This document shows positions 1-10,774 of a stretch of 64,000 nt of DNA, piece by piece. The DNA comes from Prostheceraeus crozeri (taxonomy: Eukaryota > Platyhelminthes > Polycladida > Euryleptidae): assembly GCA_907163375.1 (NCBI GenBank), contig CAJQUW010007404.1:682001-746000 (forward strand). The letters are read 5' to 3'. Below the pieces are notes generated by a model, which ran no database searches, was not told the DNA's origin, and worked only from the letters and a program-made list of their open reading frames with translations. A program made the position numbers and the translations under genes. Numbering within the stretch: position 1 is the first letter of the stretch; every line of letters begins with the position of its first letter.

Positions 1-165
1 TATCCGACTAATTTTATGTCTTTGCCATCTATTGCTTGAGCCGTGGTGTCTTCATAATGTATTTTCAATTCATTTTCGTATGCCCAACGATTATCAATTA
101 GAGTAAGACTGCTGCCTGTGTCTACAAGTGCATCCACTTCTATATTGTTAATTTGTATTGGTATG
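1..165 (-). pseudogene. retroviral-type aspartic protease, amino-terminal part (cut by window edge)
   Basis: The minus strand encodes a stretch around ALVDTGSSLTLID, the active-site signature of retropepsins (D-T/S-G flanked by hydrophobics). It starts just after the envelope-like region, in a different frame from it, as is common at the gag/pol border. The enzyme would process the polyprotein in the particle. Only the first third is in the window. Confidence 0.7.
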
Positions 166-2185
166 GTAGTTCGAATAATGGTATTTAATTCCCCCTACGA
201 CTGGGTTATTATGGGGTGCAGTTTGAAATCTATTGCCTCTTTCCTCCATAGCTTCGCCTAATGTATCAAGAGACAATTCTTCGGTCTCATTATTCGTGGT
301 GGACTTATGAGTAATGTTAGCGGCTGATCTTTTCTCACGCCACGATCTCCAATGTTGAATGGCTGTAGTCCGTATTATGCGATATAGCTTCTTTCCTGGT
401 AAACATCTGGTAATAATTTTCCATAATATCGAGTATGAGACATAGACACATATAGCAAAAATCCACACCTGTTTCCAATCGATTTTTAGTCCGATTAAGA
501 ATGCGAATGTTGACTTTTCCATTATTTGATATACTATTTCTTTGGCCTCTGAATATATGGGATTAGTTTGTGACACTCCCATGTTATTAAGCATTTCATT
601 GTGGACTGACACGGTTCTCATAAATTCTGACCAGTGGGTTTTTGATTGTATCTCTGACCAGTTGTATACTACTAATTGATAAAACGTAGTCTCTGGAGGT
701 TTGGGAAGTTCAGAGAAATTAAAATGCAAGATTGACAAGGTTTTTGGTGTCTTCACTGTCTTGTTGGTACCGTCTGGATAATAATTAATGCAATTATTGC
801 GTAAGCAGACTGGAATGAGTGATGTATCACTACAGGCTATTCTTGGTGACTGCTGATATATTATATTAGTTTTTGGATTCAAGTACCCAGAAAATTTTGA
901 ATTGTGAACTTCGAATTGGAAAGGAATGTACCTAGTACATTTGTTATTCATAGGCAGTAATTTATAAGCATGAATGGCGGTGCACGGCCAAACCTGAAAA
1001 ATGTTACCTACTGATTTAGCATAAATATAATGATGCCGGAATAAGTTTCTCATTGCCAAAGTTGGGTTAGATGATAGACTGATCTTTAGTAAAGCTGCGG
1101 TGTTTCGGGTATTTTTGCATATTCTGTGTATGAGTGATCTAAAAACTCGTTTGGTATACGAGGTCAAAATTTTATGTGAAGCTTGTAGTTCTGCGGCTAA
1201 GAAATCTGATGTGACGAGGCCGGCTTGGTTGAGTGGATGATGTTGCTGAAATGTCTTTGATTGAGCATACCGCTTATGTCTATTTCCCATTCCTACTCTT
1301 ATTGGAAATTTATAGTTTGATATGAAATGCAATCGGGCCCTATCATTTGAAGAAAAATCAACGGCTATTCCTTGTTCTGAAGCCAGTAATGCCACACCTG
1401 TAGATTTACAATATGTCGCTGCTTTTGCGATGTTAGCGAATGACAACGTAAGCTGGTGGTCATCTGAGATCCACACTTTATCCCAAAAAGTACCAGAAAG
1501 TTCCTTCCAAAATACTTTGCTACATTGTTCTTTCTTATCTACGTTCCAAATAATATACGAGCCATCAGGTAATTGACAGTGGCCGTTGACATAGTTGCAT
1601 TTCTTTACTTCTCCAAAACTAGTTTCCATGAAATTGTCGTTATGGCGCTTAAATACTTTGATGGGAATGAGTAAGCAGTTGGTAGTCTGAAATTTGCGCC
1701 ATCGGCAGCAATTAGTGAAGGGGCCGGGATACCACCAAGTGTGAGCTTTATTTGTAGTAAAATGGTCAGTTTTTGCGATTAATTTACCATAAGTGCAGGA
1801 ATGATGACTAATCATTCACCCACACTCGAGTTTGGAGACTGGTAAGTACGTGGTGCTAGAATTCTTTAAGTTCTTATCGCCAAAGAAATATGTGAAAGTA
1901 TACGTTGTTTGTCTCAAGATCATACAATGATAGCCTTTTGTTTCATATTGTGCTATATCATCTTTATATATCTTAAATGAGATGCGCTGCTGTTTTCCTT
2001 TTAGTCGGGGTGGTTGGGCGCATGGAGGTTCAGTTGGAACTTTGAAAATTGAACTTCCGGATTTTGTCTGACAAATCATAGCGTTGTACCGGTCGACTAC
2101 AGCGCTAGGTGGGGAGACGATCATTGCGAGAAGCAAACAGAGAATAAATCTTTGGATGCATGTTATTATGCCCATTCCTGATTGA
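148..2185 (-). pseudogene. env: envelope glycoprotein-like region (fossil)
   Basis: A hydrophobic signal-peptide-like segment lies near 2110-2175. A long cysteine-rich ectodomain with several N-X-S/T sites follows. A strong membrane segment (about 435-520, rich in I/F/V/W) comes next, then a basic cytoplasmic tail. This order of signal, Cys-rich ectodomain, anchor and tail is that of a viral membrane glycoprotein. The Cys-rich stretch around NCCRWRKFQTTNC faintly recalls class III glycoproteins of chuviruses, which are known to have been captured by insect LTR elements; that is a weak impression only. Its position is odd: it sits between the zinc knuckle and the protease, where env normally follows pol. 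Confidence 0.55.
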
Positions 2186-2239
2186 GATCGCTTAGGTTTA
2201 TGGCTTGAGCTCAGGAATGCAATCATATGACCTGGTGAT

Positions 2240-3320
2240 AGATTACTGTGCTCGAGGAGAGCATTATCTTCCTCTTCAGCGCTCATCCCTACAGCCGCTA
2301 TGGTTCGCCTGCTAGTTGGAGCAGGGCGGTGTTGATATCGACCCATAGAGTTTGGATATCTTTGATTATTGGTGAAAGTTGATTGATTGCGTAGACGACC
2401 CTGATTAGGATAGGAATTACTCTGCCTCTGTCTGAAAGATGGATTGTAATTTCGCTGAGGTTGCAACTGAGATGTTCGAAAAATATTATTTGAATTATAA
2501 GGCGGTATGACGGTCATACATCGCCTTGCTATGTGCCCACTCTTTCCACAGCGATAGCACTGTGGCAGACCGCCTGTGGTCCATTTTGCTAATGGCCTGG
2601 GCTGGTAGGCCATGGTGGGCTTTGTCGTAGTAATAGTCGCGAGGAGACGACCGACTATCTCCGACAGCTCATCTATATTTTTAGTTGATGAATCCGGTGT
2701 TAAAGGCTGTAACAGCTTTTCCTGATTTCTTCTTTCGAAGCCATGATAATTGCATCGTCCAAAGACTTAGGTTCTAACCGCAATACTAGTTTTTTTAGTG
2801 TTGGGTTAAGCCCCGCTATGAATGCTTCTAACGCTAAGGCGTCTCGCGCCGAATGATTTTGATTACTATAAGCTAGCCTGACCAGCTTCTTAATGTCTGC
2901 CGCATACCTAGCTACCGTTTCTCCCTCTTTTTGTTGCCGGTTCCTTAGCTGAATTGCTGTGTAGCGATTCATTTCAGGTGTTTGTAAACTTTTGCCTAGC
3001 TCTTCAAGAAGAGTAGTGATATCGGCTTTATAAACGCCTGGTAACCCACGATAAATTTCCCGGGCGTGGCCGGTTAGATATAGAGGCAACATGGCTACTT
3101 TTTGATCGTTTTTCCACCCTAAGGCGTTCGAGATTAACTGGAATTGTGACTCGAATTCACTCCACTGGTTGTTGGAGTCTTGCAAGTCTCCGGAAAATGG
3201 CTTCAAGACTAAGGCGAAAGCGCCAACTGGGAGATTGAGTCGTTTGTCATTATTTTGGATGTCCGCCAGAGATTGTGAAACTTGCTCGATTCTAAGTACT
3301 AAGTCTTCTACTGCCGTCAT
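2240..3320 (-). pseudogene. gag: gag-like region with CCHC zinc knuckle (fossil)
   Basis: The amino-terminal part, beginning MTAVEDLVLRIEQ, is followed by a capsid-like segment (FSGDLQDSNNQWSEFESQF, then helices around HAREIYRGLPG) of the Ty3/Gypsy or retrotransposon-gag type. Downstream is CYRCGKSGHIARRC, a clear CX2CX4HX4C nucleocapsid knuckle near 2520-2560, then an Arg/Gln/Asn-rich tail typical of nucleocapsid. Gag packages the element RNA in cytoplasmic particles. Start chosen: the ATG at 3320, the first after the leader. The region reads as a fossil with at least one interruption. Confidence 0.75.
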
Positions 3321-3745
3321 GGTTCGACTTCGGGTATTATATATTCTGTGACTTGCCAGTATAGATGGATTACAGATAAAATTGAAGGTTGTGATCGAAA
3401 TTTAAAGTTACAACTTTAAAGTTTTTGTCGAAATGCACAAATACAATCGAAATATAGGCCTATTCTTATATCTTAAGGAACAGATAATTACGCCGCGGCA
3501 ATCAATATTTCTCAACACAGCCTTTCTTACAATCAGGCTTTATACTCAATAATTCACATAACTCAATAACACCGATAATTTGGGGAATGCGATTTCGACA
3601 ATAGCGCTGGCCACACACTAACGTACGAACAAATTAATATTAAATATATACATTAATGAAAATATAATATTCAACTGTGTATAATGTAATATGAAGTATT
3701 TTGAAATTGTCAACCGTTCAGAATAGGAAATTTATTTACTTACCA
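3321..3745 (-). other. leader of the LTR element
   Basis: AT-rich non-coding stretch between the putative LTR and the gag start. No conserved structure was recognised. It begins with a donor-like GGTAAGT, so it could be intronic in a subgenomic message. Confidence 0.35.
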
Positions 3746-3992
3746 TGTAGTGGATTCCCGGTCGACGGACTGTGAACATGGAGTGGAAGGAAGTGAAGAG
3801 GAAAGGAATACCGGACTCGGACACGGTGGGATCTCCAATGCAACCTCGTCTTATTCTATATATAAGACAGGTATTCGATCCCCTCGAGTTCAAATCCGAT
3901 GCGGTTCAACTATAAAGAAATCCGAAGACAAAAAGGCGTTTCAAATAATATATGTGTATTGAAACCTCAGTTCAACTACGACGAGACTTACA
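3746..3992 (-). repeat. putative 5' LTR
   Basis: The block has 4-bp inverted ends (TGTA...TACA) and contains a TATATATAG promoter-like box near 3853-3866, which on the minus strand would drive gag. Directly inside it the minus strand reads TGGTAAGTAAATAAA. The TGG could begin a primer-binding site, and GGTAAGT matches a splice donor, as expected for an element that splices an env message. The second LTR lies outside the window, so the LTR-LTR comparison that would prove it is not possible here. Confidence 0.5.
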
Positions 3993-4213
3993 AGTAATAA
4001 GGAGAAGATACGGAAGAGGAAGGAAGGATCATGGGCAGCTCTCTCGTTATGAGAGCTTCAGGACCATCAGATTACAACTATTGCAATTCCAATTTGCATG
4101 TATTGTACAATAGCTCGATTATTCTGCGGATACTAAGCAGCAAATGACCTGTTGAAACATTGATTTGCTAAGTGAATCACTGCGACGACAGTTGAAACAA
4201 ATACTCGTGCATC

Positions 4214-4809
4214 CACAGAATTAAATATTTTGTTTATCTGCTTCGGTTTGCTAGAAGTGAGATTAATTCATTGCACATCGAGGAACTTATTAAGTGGGCA
4301 AAAAAGGAATTCCTAATACCTTACAGAGATAGGGAAAAAGTCGTGCGTCGCTTGCGGATTAATGTGAGTTCCAGCAAAGTGCTTCGATTGCCACCATTCC
4401 TTCAGATTCGAACATTTCAAATCATTGCGCACAAGTTTTCTCCATAATGTTGGCCCTTCCGATCATTATTAAAAAAGTAGCAGGTGTACGAACATTAGTT
4501 CACTTGATTTCACCATCGTCTTCTTATCAGCATTCCTTACATCGTGTGTACACTGAATCGAATGCTAGCCAGGCGTGTGTTTTGGTGTGTGCGAAGTGAT
4601 ATCACAGCACGCACGCCTCTCTCACTGGCTCTGATGTCCTCTGCTGACAGCTTATTGTTTGCTTCTTCCAATAGCAAGCGATACACGAATCATCCATTCG
4701 AGAAGGAGCAAGTTGTCTAAATCTGTGATGTGCCATTTCGATATTAAGGCTGCAAATAACCCTCCCTTTCTAGGAAACCGAAGTGTGTGCAGATGAACCT
4801 AATTCTGTG
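4214..4809. mobile_element. hAT-like MITE, copy 1
   Basis: Perfect 10-bp terminal inverted repeats, CACAGAATTA at the left and TAATTCTGTG at the right. A perfect 8-bp target duplication CGTGCATC lies at 4206-4213 and 4810-4817. An 8-bp duplication is typical of hAT elements, although Merlin and P can make similar ones. The 596 bases hold no transposase. The sister copy is at 38895-39491. The perfect target duplication suggests a fairly recent insertion. Confidence 0.9.
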
Positions 4810-4817
4810 CGTGCATC

Positions 4818-6082
4818 ACGTCATCCTTGGAAGTCCACGCAGGCGCAATTTGTGACGTCATCATCGCCGTCAGTATGAGTTACCCTATATTGACTATACC
4901 TCATGTGAATCATGAATCATTTTGAGTCCAATGTGACAGCCTTTCCTTCTCAACAGATGAGCATGCATTCCTAACCTGATTTCACATATATGACGCTAAA
5001 TGGTTTTGGCCAAGGAGCAGAATCGAGAATGTGCTATCTGCAACAGCAGACATTGTCGTGTCTCTCCAACAGAAGATAATTATAGCGTGTCAATCACTCG
5101 TATATTTCAAATTTATAGTCTATAAAAATGTCTTTTGCACTCCTTATTCTTTTCTAAATGAGTAGCTTTTATTTCGACGTCAGGTGTTGGTCTAACTTCG
5201 TGTACGATGGACATAGTTGTACGTATAAATGCTTCGGGGAGACGGGACGGTGCAGTAAATAACCACTGCTTGGTGAAATTACCGACAGAAGCATAGGCCT
5301 AATATCACTAATGAATTTAAATGGCACTTTAAATAGCAAAGTGACCGTATGTCACCAGCTTAATCACACAGATCAAATTATGGAGCTCTCATGTGACTCT
5401 CACAATCTTTCGACAATCCGACATGCAGCTTTCTTTAATTGGCGAGTGCTGAGGCAACGAATTCAACGTATCAACTGCTAACTGTGTGCAATTTTTAAAC
5501 CTCTCTAACATTCAACGAGGCAAGATAGGGAACTTCGCGCCTTTGACACTCTATGACGCACTCTACGAATCCAAGAGTTTATGAATAGATTAATTCTTCC
5601 ATACATGCAATTCATTTGCTTCCTGCGATACATTTGGCAGAAGGCAATCAACATTGATACAGCATGATGACAATAAAGTCAGAAGGACAGAGAAAATGGG
5701 GTTCACCCTTGCCGGAGAGGTTGTCGATGATTTTAGTGCTTCTAGTCGGATGGAATGTAAGACAAGAATCGAACATCTGTTAGAGATTTGTTGGTAGGTT
5801 GGCCAAACCAGATAGCTCAAAGGAACCACTTCTCTCATTGGATATCAGTTGTCATCGAAGAATATCTTTATTGTGAATGCGCAGGACAATGTGCAGTGTG
5901 CAGTGTGCAGTGACTTCCAGTTAGCACTAACAGTGTTGACTTCTGACAGAACAACAACGTACAACAAAGAATGATATCGTCATGAACATAATGAATGGAA
6001 CTGCATCATGCTGTGTCACGCATTCATGATAAAATTGTTCTTCGATGAAGACACTCGCTATCCAATCCAGCAAGTGGGTCCC
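4818..6082. other. no gene recognised
   Basis: AT-rich, multiply stopped sequence in all frames. No family signature was seen. Confidence 0.4.
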
Positions 6083-6200
6083 TTTAGACCGGAGGCATAA
6101 GCCATAAGTCATAAGCCAAAAGTCATAAGCCATAAGTCACAAGGTCGGAGGCACACAAGATAAGCCATAAGCCATTAGCCATAAGTTCGGAGGCAAAAAT
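6083..6200. repeat. CATAAGCC minisatellite-like tract
   Basis: Irregular tandem words CATAAGCCATAAGTCATAAG, interrupted by TCGGAGGCA spacers. A shorter relative (AAAAGCCAAAAGCAGAAGC) lies at 45918-45970. Confidence 0.7.
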
Positions 6201-7309
6201 TTCCCAACAGATTCAATGAAAAATGTGAAGCTTGTCTACTCATTGCAATGTATTCCGTCAAGTAATATTGATGGAACCTTATATTGTAATTTTGCAATTA
6301 AAACTACCATGCTTTTATTGACGGAAATGTTTTTGAGGGATTTCCCACAATTGGCGGATAGGCTCAATGACCAAAAACCGGGAATGTACCCTGTGTATCC
6401 AAAAACAATTCACTTTAATTCTTCCGACCATAGATATCCGATTTTTCGGTTTGTTTAAGTTTTTAGAACTAGAATGAACAACAGTTGTTCATTGATGATA
6501 ACTGCAGCTGCTCGGTGAGGCACTGACATAAGTCTATTGTTGCTAGATTTGAAGATCAAGCTTGTATCAATTACTCATTACAACTACAAATTACTCCGTT
6601 TTTCTACACGTTTTCATGCCATTTATTTTTTCCGGATAGATATTCTGAGGTTGATTACAATTGCTCCTCGGACAAACAGACCGCATTTGTAGCGTTGATA
6701 TAAAATTACCGTCTTTTCTTCTTTCATTAAGTGATTTCGCCTTATAGGTACATGTGCTAAGGTTCAAACCAACCTCGAAATGGATAAATTTAATGTGAAT
6801 GAATTTAGAATTTGCATTAATGAATTGGAAAAGGTGTAGAATGTGCCGAGCATCATCTGGAAGAACAAGGTTACTTCGTGTCAAACGTTTTGATGAATAC
6901 CATCGCAAAAAGATACTAAGAAGCGAGACGCCGGCATATCAATCCAGATAGAATCAAGAAAAAAGAGAATAGAAGGGAGTCACTAATATAAAAGTTTTCA
7001 AAAGAAAAAAATGGATGTCAAACTGGGCCACTAAATTGAATAGCTCTACAAATGGTTTATGGAACAAGAAGCTGCGCCTATTCAGAACACAATGTCCAGT
7101 CTGGCGAAGCAATGTGGTTCCAAGGAAAATCTGATGAGCATCGTTTGCAATGACGCATCTGCTTCCTTTGATAACCATCATAGTTGTGCATTTCAAGAAG
7201 ATTTCGAGAACGCCGCGAACCGATTTCTGTATGTTCGAGAGCACGAAGTGACGTGTACAATCTTCTGACAAAATTATCTTTGAAGAGGTTTGATGGAGAA
7301 GATTAGATA
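6201..7309. other. unassigned; possible 5' part of the LINE at its right end
   Basis: No recognisable gene. The last 300 bases may belong to the adjoining LINE, but no family motif can be read before about 7310. Confidence 0.3.
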
Positions 7310-7988
7310 TGAACACGTTTTCACAAAGAAATGGTGATGTTCTCACCAGAGCCTCTAACAGTCACATTTAATGCCACTCTGCAGTCAAAGGTCATACCAC
7401 CACAGTGGAAATAGGTGTCAATCATTCCTGTTCCAAAATGTTCTCTTCTTGATGCTGGCAGTTGCGATATACTCGTACCAATCGTTTTCGTGGCAATAAT
7501 GCTCCTTGAGAAATTTATTTTGAAATCTACTCGACATGTTTTTGCAAGAGCATTCGGGAATCATCGACTCATCAGCATGGGTTTCTCGCCTTGCATTCTT
7601 CAACAACAATTACTTATAGCTGATGTTGTTGAAAAACGTAGAGCTTATGTAAAAATTGTAGAAAAAATACAGAACTTATTTCTATGGCTGATGTGATAGA
7701 AATTATCAGCCGAAACAATGACGACAAGTATCCTATTGGATCTGCCCCACTGAATTCTGTCCTCTCACGTGCGTTCGACACTGCAGATCATAAATTGCTC
7801 ATTAGAAAGACAATTAATGTTCCAACAGCTGTCTCCTCTGGCTCAAGAACTTCCTGTGAGATCGAACTGGTAGACTAAAGATTGGATCAGCTATCTCATT
7901 CGTTTTAACGTAGGAGTAACACAGGGCACAATGCTGGCAGCTATTCTCTTTTGTGCGTTCGCTTGAGAATTACAGTAGTTACACCAAC

Positions 7989-8561
7989 TACAGATTGTTT
8001 CATAAAAAATGGATTACCCTTAAACATCGCCTTAACTTCAACTTTGTCTAACTCCGCCAAACTTGAACGAATTTCTCTGAAATTTGGAAGATATGTCAGT
8101 TGTGCTTACTAATATCATTGTTGGAATTTTCAAGCATGAATATTGAGTTGTTTTCCTGTTATATGACATTATCTTGGCCAGCTCGTTCTCCTGATCTGAG
8201 TCCCATAGAAAATGTATGGAGTATTCTAAAACGTAACGTTCGTCGTTCACTGATACCTACAGATGGCGTATCACAACTTACGTCACTGTTAAAAAGAGAG
8301 TGGAGAAAGTTAGATCAGTCAAAAATCAACGATATCATCGAATCAATGCCTAGACGAATTGGTAATGTTATTGACAATAAGGGTAGGACCACAAAATATT
8401 AGCTTCTTAAGAACCGTTACTGTATCATAGGTTATCAGATTATATAAGGACATTTAAATATATTAGGGACATGAAATAACATGAAAAATGCTTTCTGTAT
8501 CATACCTATGTTTTATTTAGTCATATTTTAGGATGATCCACTTTTTATGAAACGGACTGTA
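7989..8561 (+). mobile_element. Tc1/mariner-type remnant nested in the LINE
   Basis: Inverted ends of about 28 bp match closely: the left reads CAGATTGTTTCATAAAAAAT and the right, reversed, CAGTCCGTTTCATAAAAAGT. Both are bounded by TA, the Tc1/mariner target. At 573 bp it is much shorter than a complete element, so most of the transposase has been lost. The LINE reverse transcriptase continues on both sides, which proves insertion into a pre-existing LINE. Confidence 0.85.
8166..8402 (+). pseudogene. Tc1-like transposase, carboxy-terminal fragment
   Basis: The fragment begins TLSWPARSPDLSPIENVWS and ends at a natural stop after NVIDNKGRTTKY. The SPDLNPIENVW-type block contains the last acidic residue of the DDE triad of Tc1 transposases, the nuclear enzymes that cut and rejoin the element ends. 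The DNA-binding domains and the first two catalytic aspartates are absent. Confidence 0.85.
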
Positions 8562-9370
8562 CTTATGGGATTAGCTTCAAACATGCGGATGACTTGGATG
8601 TTGTTGTCCGGCTGTCCTCGGGTAAATCTTTCGATGGTTCAAGAGTCACTCACCACACAAACCAGTCTCGTTTCAGATTGAGATTGGTATCAGTAGTAAA
8701 ACCTAGCTTTAAATATCAGTAAATCAAAACTGATGATACTGACACGTACTGAGCTTAGTGAATCTGTCCCTTTTCCACTAGATATAGCCCATGAACTTAA
8801 TGCTCTTTATGATTATTTGAGTTCGAAATCTCACACTCGCTACGGTCAGTCAACAGGAAAGCAAAGCGACAGTTTCACATTTACCGTCACCTAAGAGGCA
8901 TTCCTTCGTATGCAGAACTGCACAAAGTTTATCCGTCGTCAAGTTGGTCGCTGCTAGTAGAATACACATTCACAATTTTTGTCATCATGAAGAAGACAAA
9001 ACAGTTGCAGCAAGTTGATAACCAGGCACACCGCATGATATGTAGAACTGATTTCGGAATTGGAAGAATTCGGAAGTGCTCATGTCACAAAAGCATAACA
9101 AAAATGGCGCTTTTTCAAACAGAGTTAAAGGTATTTTAGTAAATTACGAGTCAAAGCTGCCACTTTCAGCATAACTAAGCTCCGCAGTGACTTAGAATTC
9201 AATTTTCTGTTACACTTAAATTATTCATCCCCGGTGCCACCTATATAACTTTTGTAATGAATGTTCATTTTGGCACACGTAAGCAATTTCAACTTTGTAC
9301 TTTGCGCTTTGAATGTTAACTTTGCATTATATTCATATTGTGCAAGACCAGAGTCAGAGTGTCTCCTTCA

Positions 9371-9820
9371 TGTCTATGTCTATAATGACTTTCATACACT
9401 CACGCTAGGGTAAATCCATTTTATATAACAGCACTTTGGGCAATTTTTGTCTTTTCAACTATTGCCTGTGACGTCATCTACAAAGTTTTCAAGACGAGAT
9501 CCCGATCTAGCGCACAAATTTCGCTTTCCTCGTTTTAGCGGTTGCATCGGGGGATAGAACACGAGGCCCGCAGTGACTTCATTTTCGTGAATTCTCATAT
9601 TTCAATATTTATCATCAATATTATAAAAATAATGCAATATTACATTATTACGAAATGAAATTGTATTTTGTTAAATAAAATGATCACTCTCATTAGACAA
9701 CAAAGGCCATTCACTCCTTTTGAAAACAGGAAAATAGAAGAAATAAAAGTCACTTTTCATGGATGGATGATTTTAAATTGGACATATTTTTGGGGTTGAT
9801 TCATCGCCATTTTGTCAATA
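9371..9820. other. no gene recognised
   Basis: AT-rich, with imperfect palindromic AATATT words around 9600-9650. May hold the 3' flank of the minus-strand LRR gene. Confidence 0.4.
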
Positions 9821-10657
9821 TTAAGGTAGAAGCATGTTGTGTATAGATTGCCTAATATTGTAAAACTTTTCTCCTTTCAAGGCCTTTGGTGCTGAGCATG
9901 TGAGATCTTTAGCATGAAATTTTTCCTTTTGCGTTTTAACTAATTCTAGAAGCCAATACAATTTGATATCACATATCCATGGATTTCCTCTAAGATCAAT
10001 TTCCACCAATGATTTTTGTTGAAAAAGTTTCTCCATTCTTCCAGACAGTGATCGAAGTGAATTGTTATATAAACTTAGAGTTATCATACTTTGCAAGCCT
10101 TCAAATGAGAACTCCTCAAGTTTAAGGCCACCATATGAATTATCTATCCAAAGTAATTCAAGATAATTCAATCCGTTGAAGAAATAGTGAGGAATTTTAC
10201 CGAGAGGGTTTCTAGATAGAATCAATTTCTTCAATGTAGGTATTTGCTGTAAAAGACTTATCGTCAGTCCATCATCTCCTATGATCAGTTTGTTTTCCTC
10301 TAAAAACAGGTACACCAAGTTCTTCATTGGTAGAAAAGCATTAAAAGAAATTGATTTAATCACATTGTTATTGGCATATAACTTTTCAATGGTTTTCCAA
10401 GTTGTAAAGGATTCATCATTGAGCACGCTTATTCTGTTATAGCTGATAATCAAAGTTGTGTATAGTGTGCATTCATAACTTTTCAATTTACATGTAGGAA
10501 CATCTATGAAAGATTTGTCTCTACAATCAGCTGTTTATACTGTGCCGTATTTGTAAATGCTTTCTACGTAAACGCAATCACGTTCTCCATTCACAGGAGT
10601 ATCAGCAAATATTGAAAAAAGAATGATAACACCGAAAATAAAATCGCTGCCATCCAT
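9821..10657 (-). pseudogene. secreted leucine-rich-repeat protein gene, intronless, with one in-frame stop
   Basis: The start at 10657 gives MDGSDFIFGVIILFSIFA, a good signal peptide. A cysteine-containing LRR amino-terminal cap follows (C-V-Y... and ADCRDKSFIDVPTC). About five to six LRRs of the LxxLxLxxN type come next, for example LVYLFLEENKL and LKKLILSRNPL. A carboxy-terminal LRR cap closes the protein: NPWICDIKLYWLLELV with later DLTCSAPKALKG. No membrane segment follows, so a secreted or surface-associated recognition or adhesion protein is likely, as in TLR-ectodomain-like or Slit-like LRR proteins. A TAA at 10535-10537 (codon 41) interrupts an otherwise continuous frame of 278 codons. 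It could be a true nonsense mutation, a segregating allele or an assembly error. The rest of the frame is intact, so any inactivation is young. Confidence 0.7.
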
Positions 10658-10774
10658 CCTGATCAATGTATAGAAATATTTTTGAAAATCTGCAACAAAG
10701 TAAAGAAAGCAAATAGTGGTGTAATTTCTATTCCATGTGTGTATATAGGGTGATTCAAGAGATCGAAAAATCAA

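Larger units (their letters stand above)
1..3992 (-). mobile_element. LTR retroelement fossil with gag, envelope-like region and protease start (cut by window edge)
   Basis: Read on the minus strand, the element starts with a putative 247-bp LTR (3746-3992) and a leader of about 425 bases. Gag with a CCHC zinc knuckle follows, then an envelope-like region, then the start of an aspartic protease that runs off the window at base 1. Reverse transcriptase and integrase would lie outside the window. The zinc knuckle, the protease DTGSS motif and the LTR-like end identify an LTR-class retroelement; Gypsy versus BEL cannot be decided without the polymerase. It looks broken, with about two interruptions in the visible part, and is probably of moderate age because long reading stretches remain. 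Confidence 0.8.
7310..9370 (+). mobile_element. non-LTR retrotransposon (LINE, CR1/Jockey-like), decayed
   Basis: The plus strand shows reverse-transcriptase landmarks in order. MFSPEPLTVTFNATLQSKVI and PPQWK lie at 7345-7410, VSIIPVPKC at 7412-7440, AFDTADHKLLI near 7770-7802 and GVTQGTMLAAILFC near 7913-7955. HADDLDVVV, corresponding to the YADD active-site box, is near 8585-8612. A carboxy-terminal segment with LQQVDNQAHRMI lies near 9010. This is the usual order in CR1/Jockey-type LINEs. Several stops and frame changes show it is dead. A Tc1-like element (7989-8561) interrupts it between the GVTQG and ADD boxes. The 3' limit is an estimate. Confidence 0.75.
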
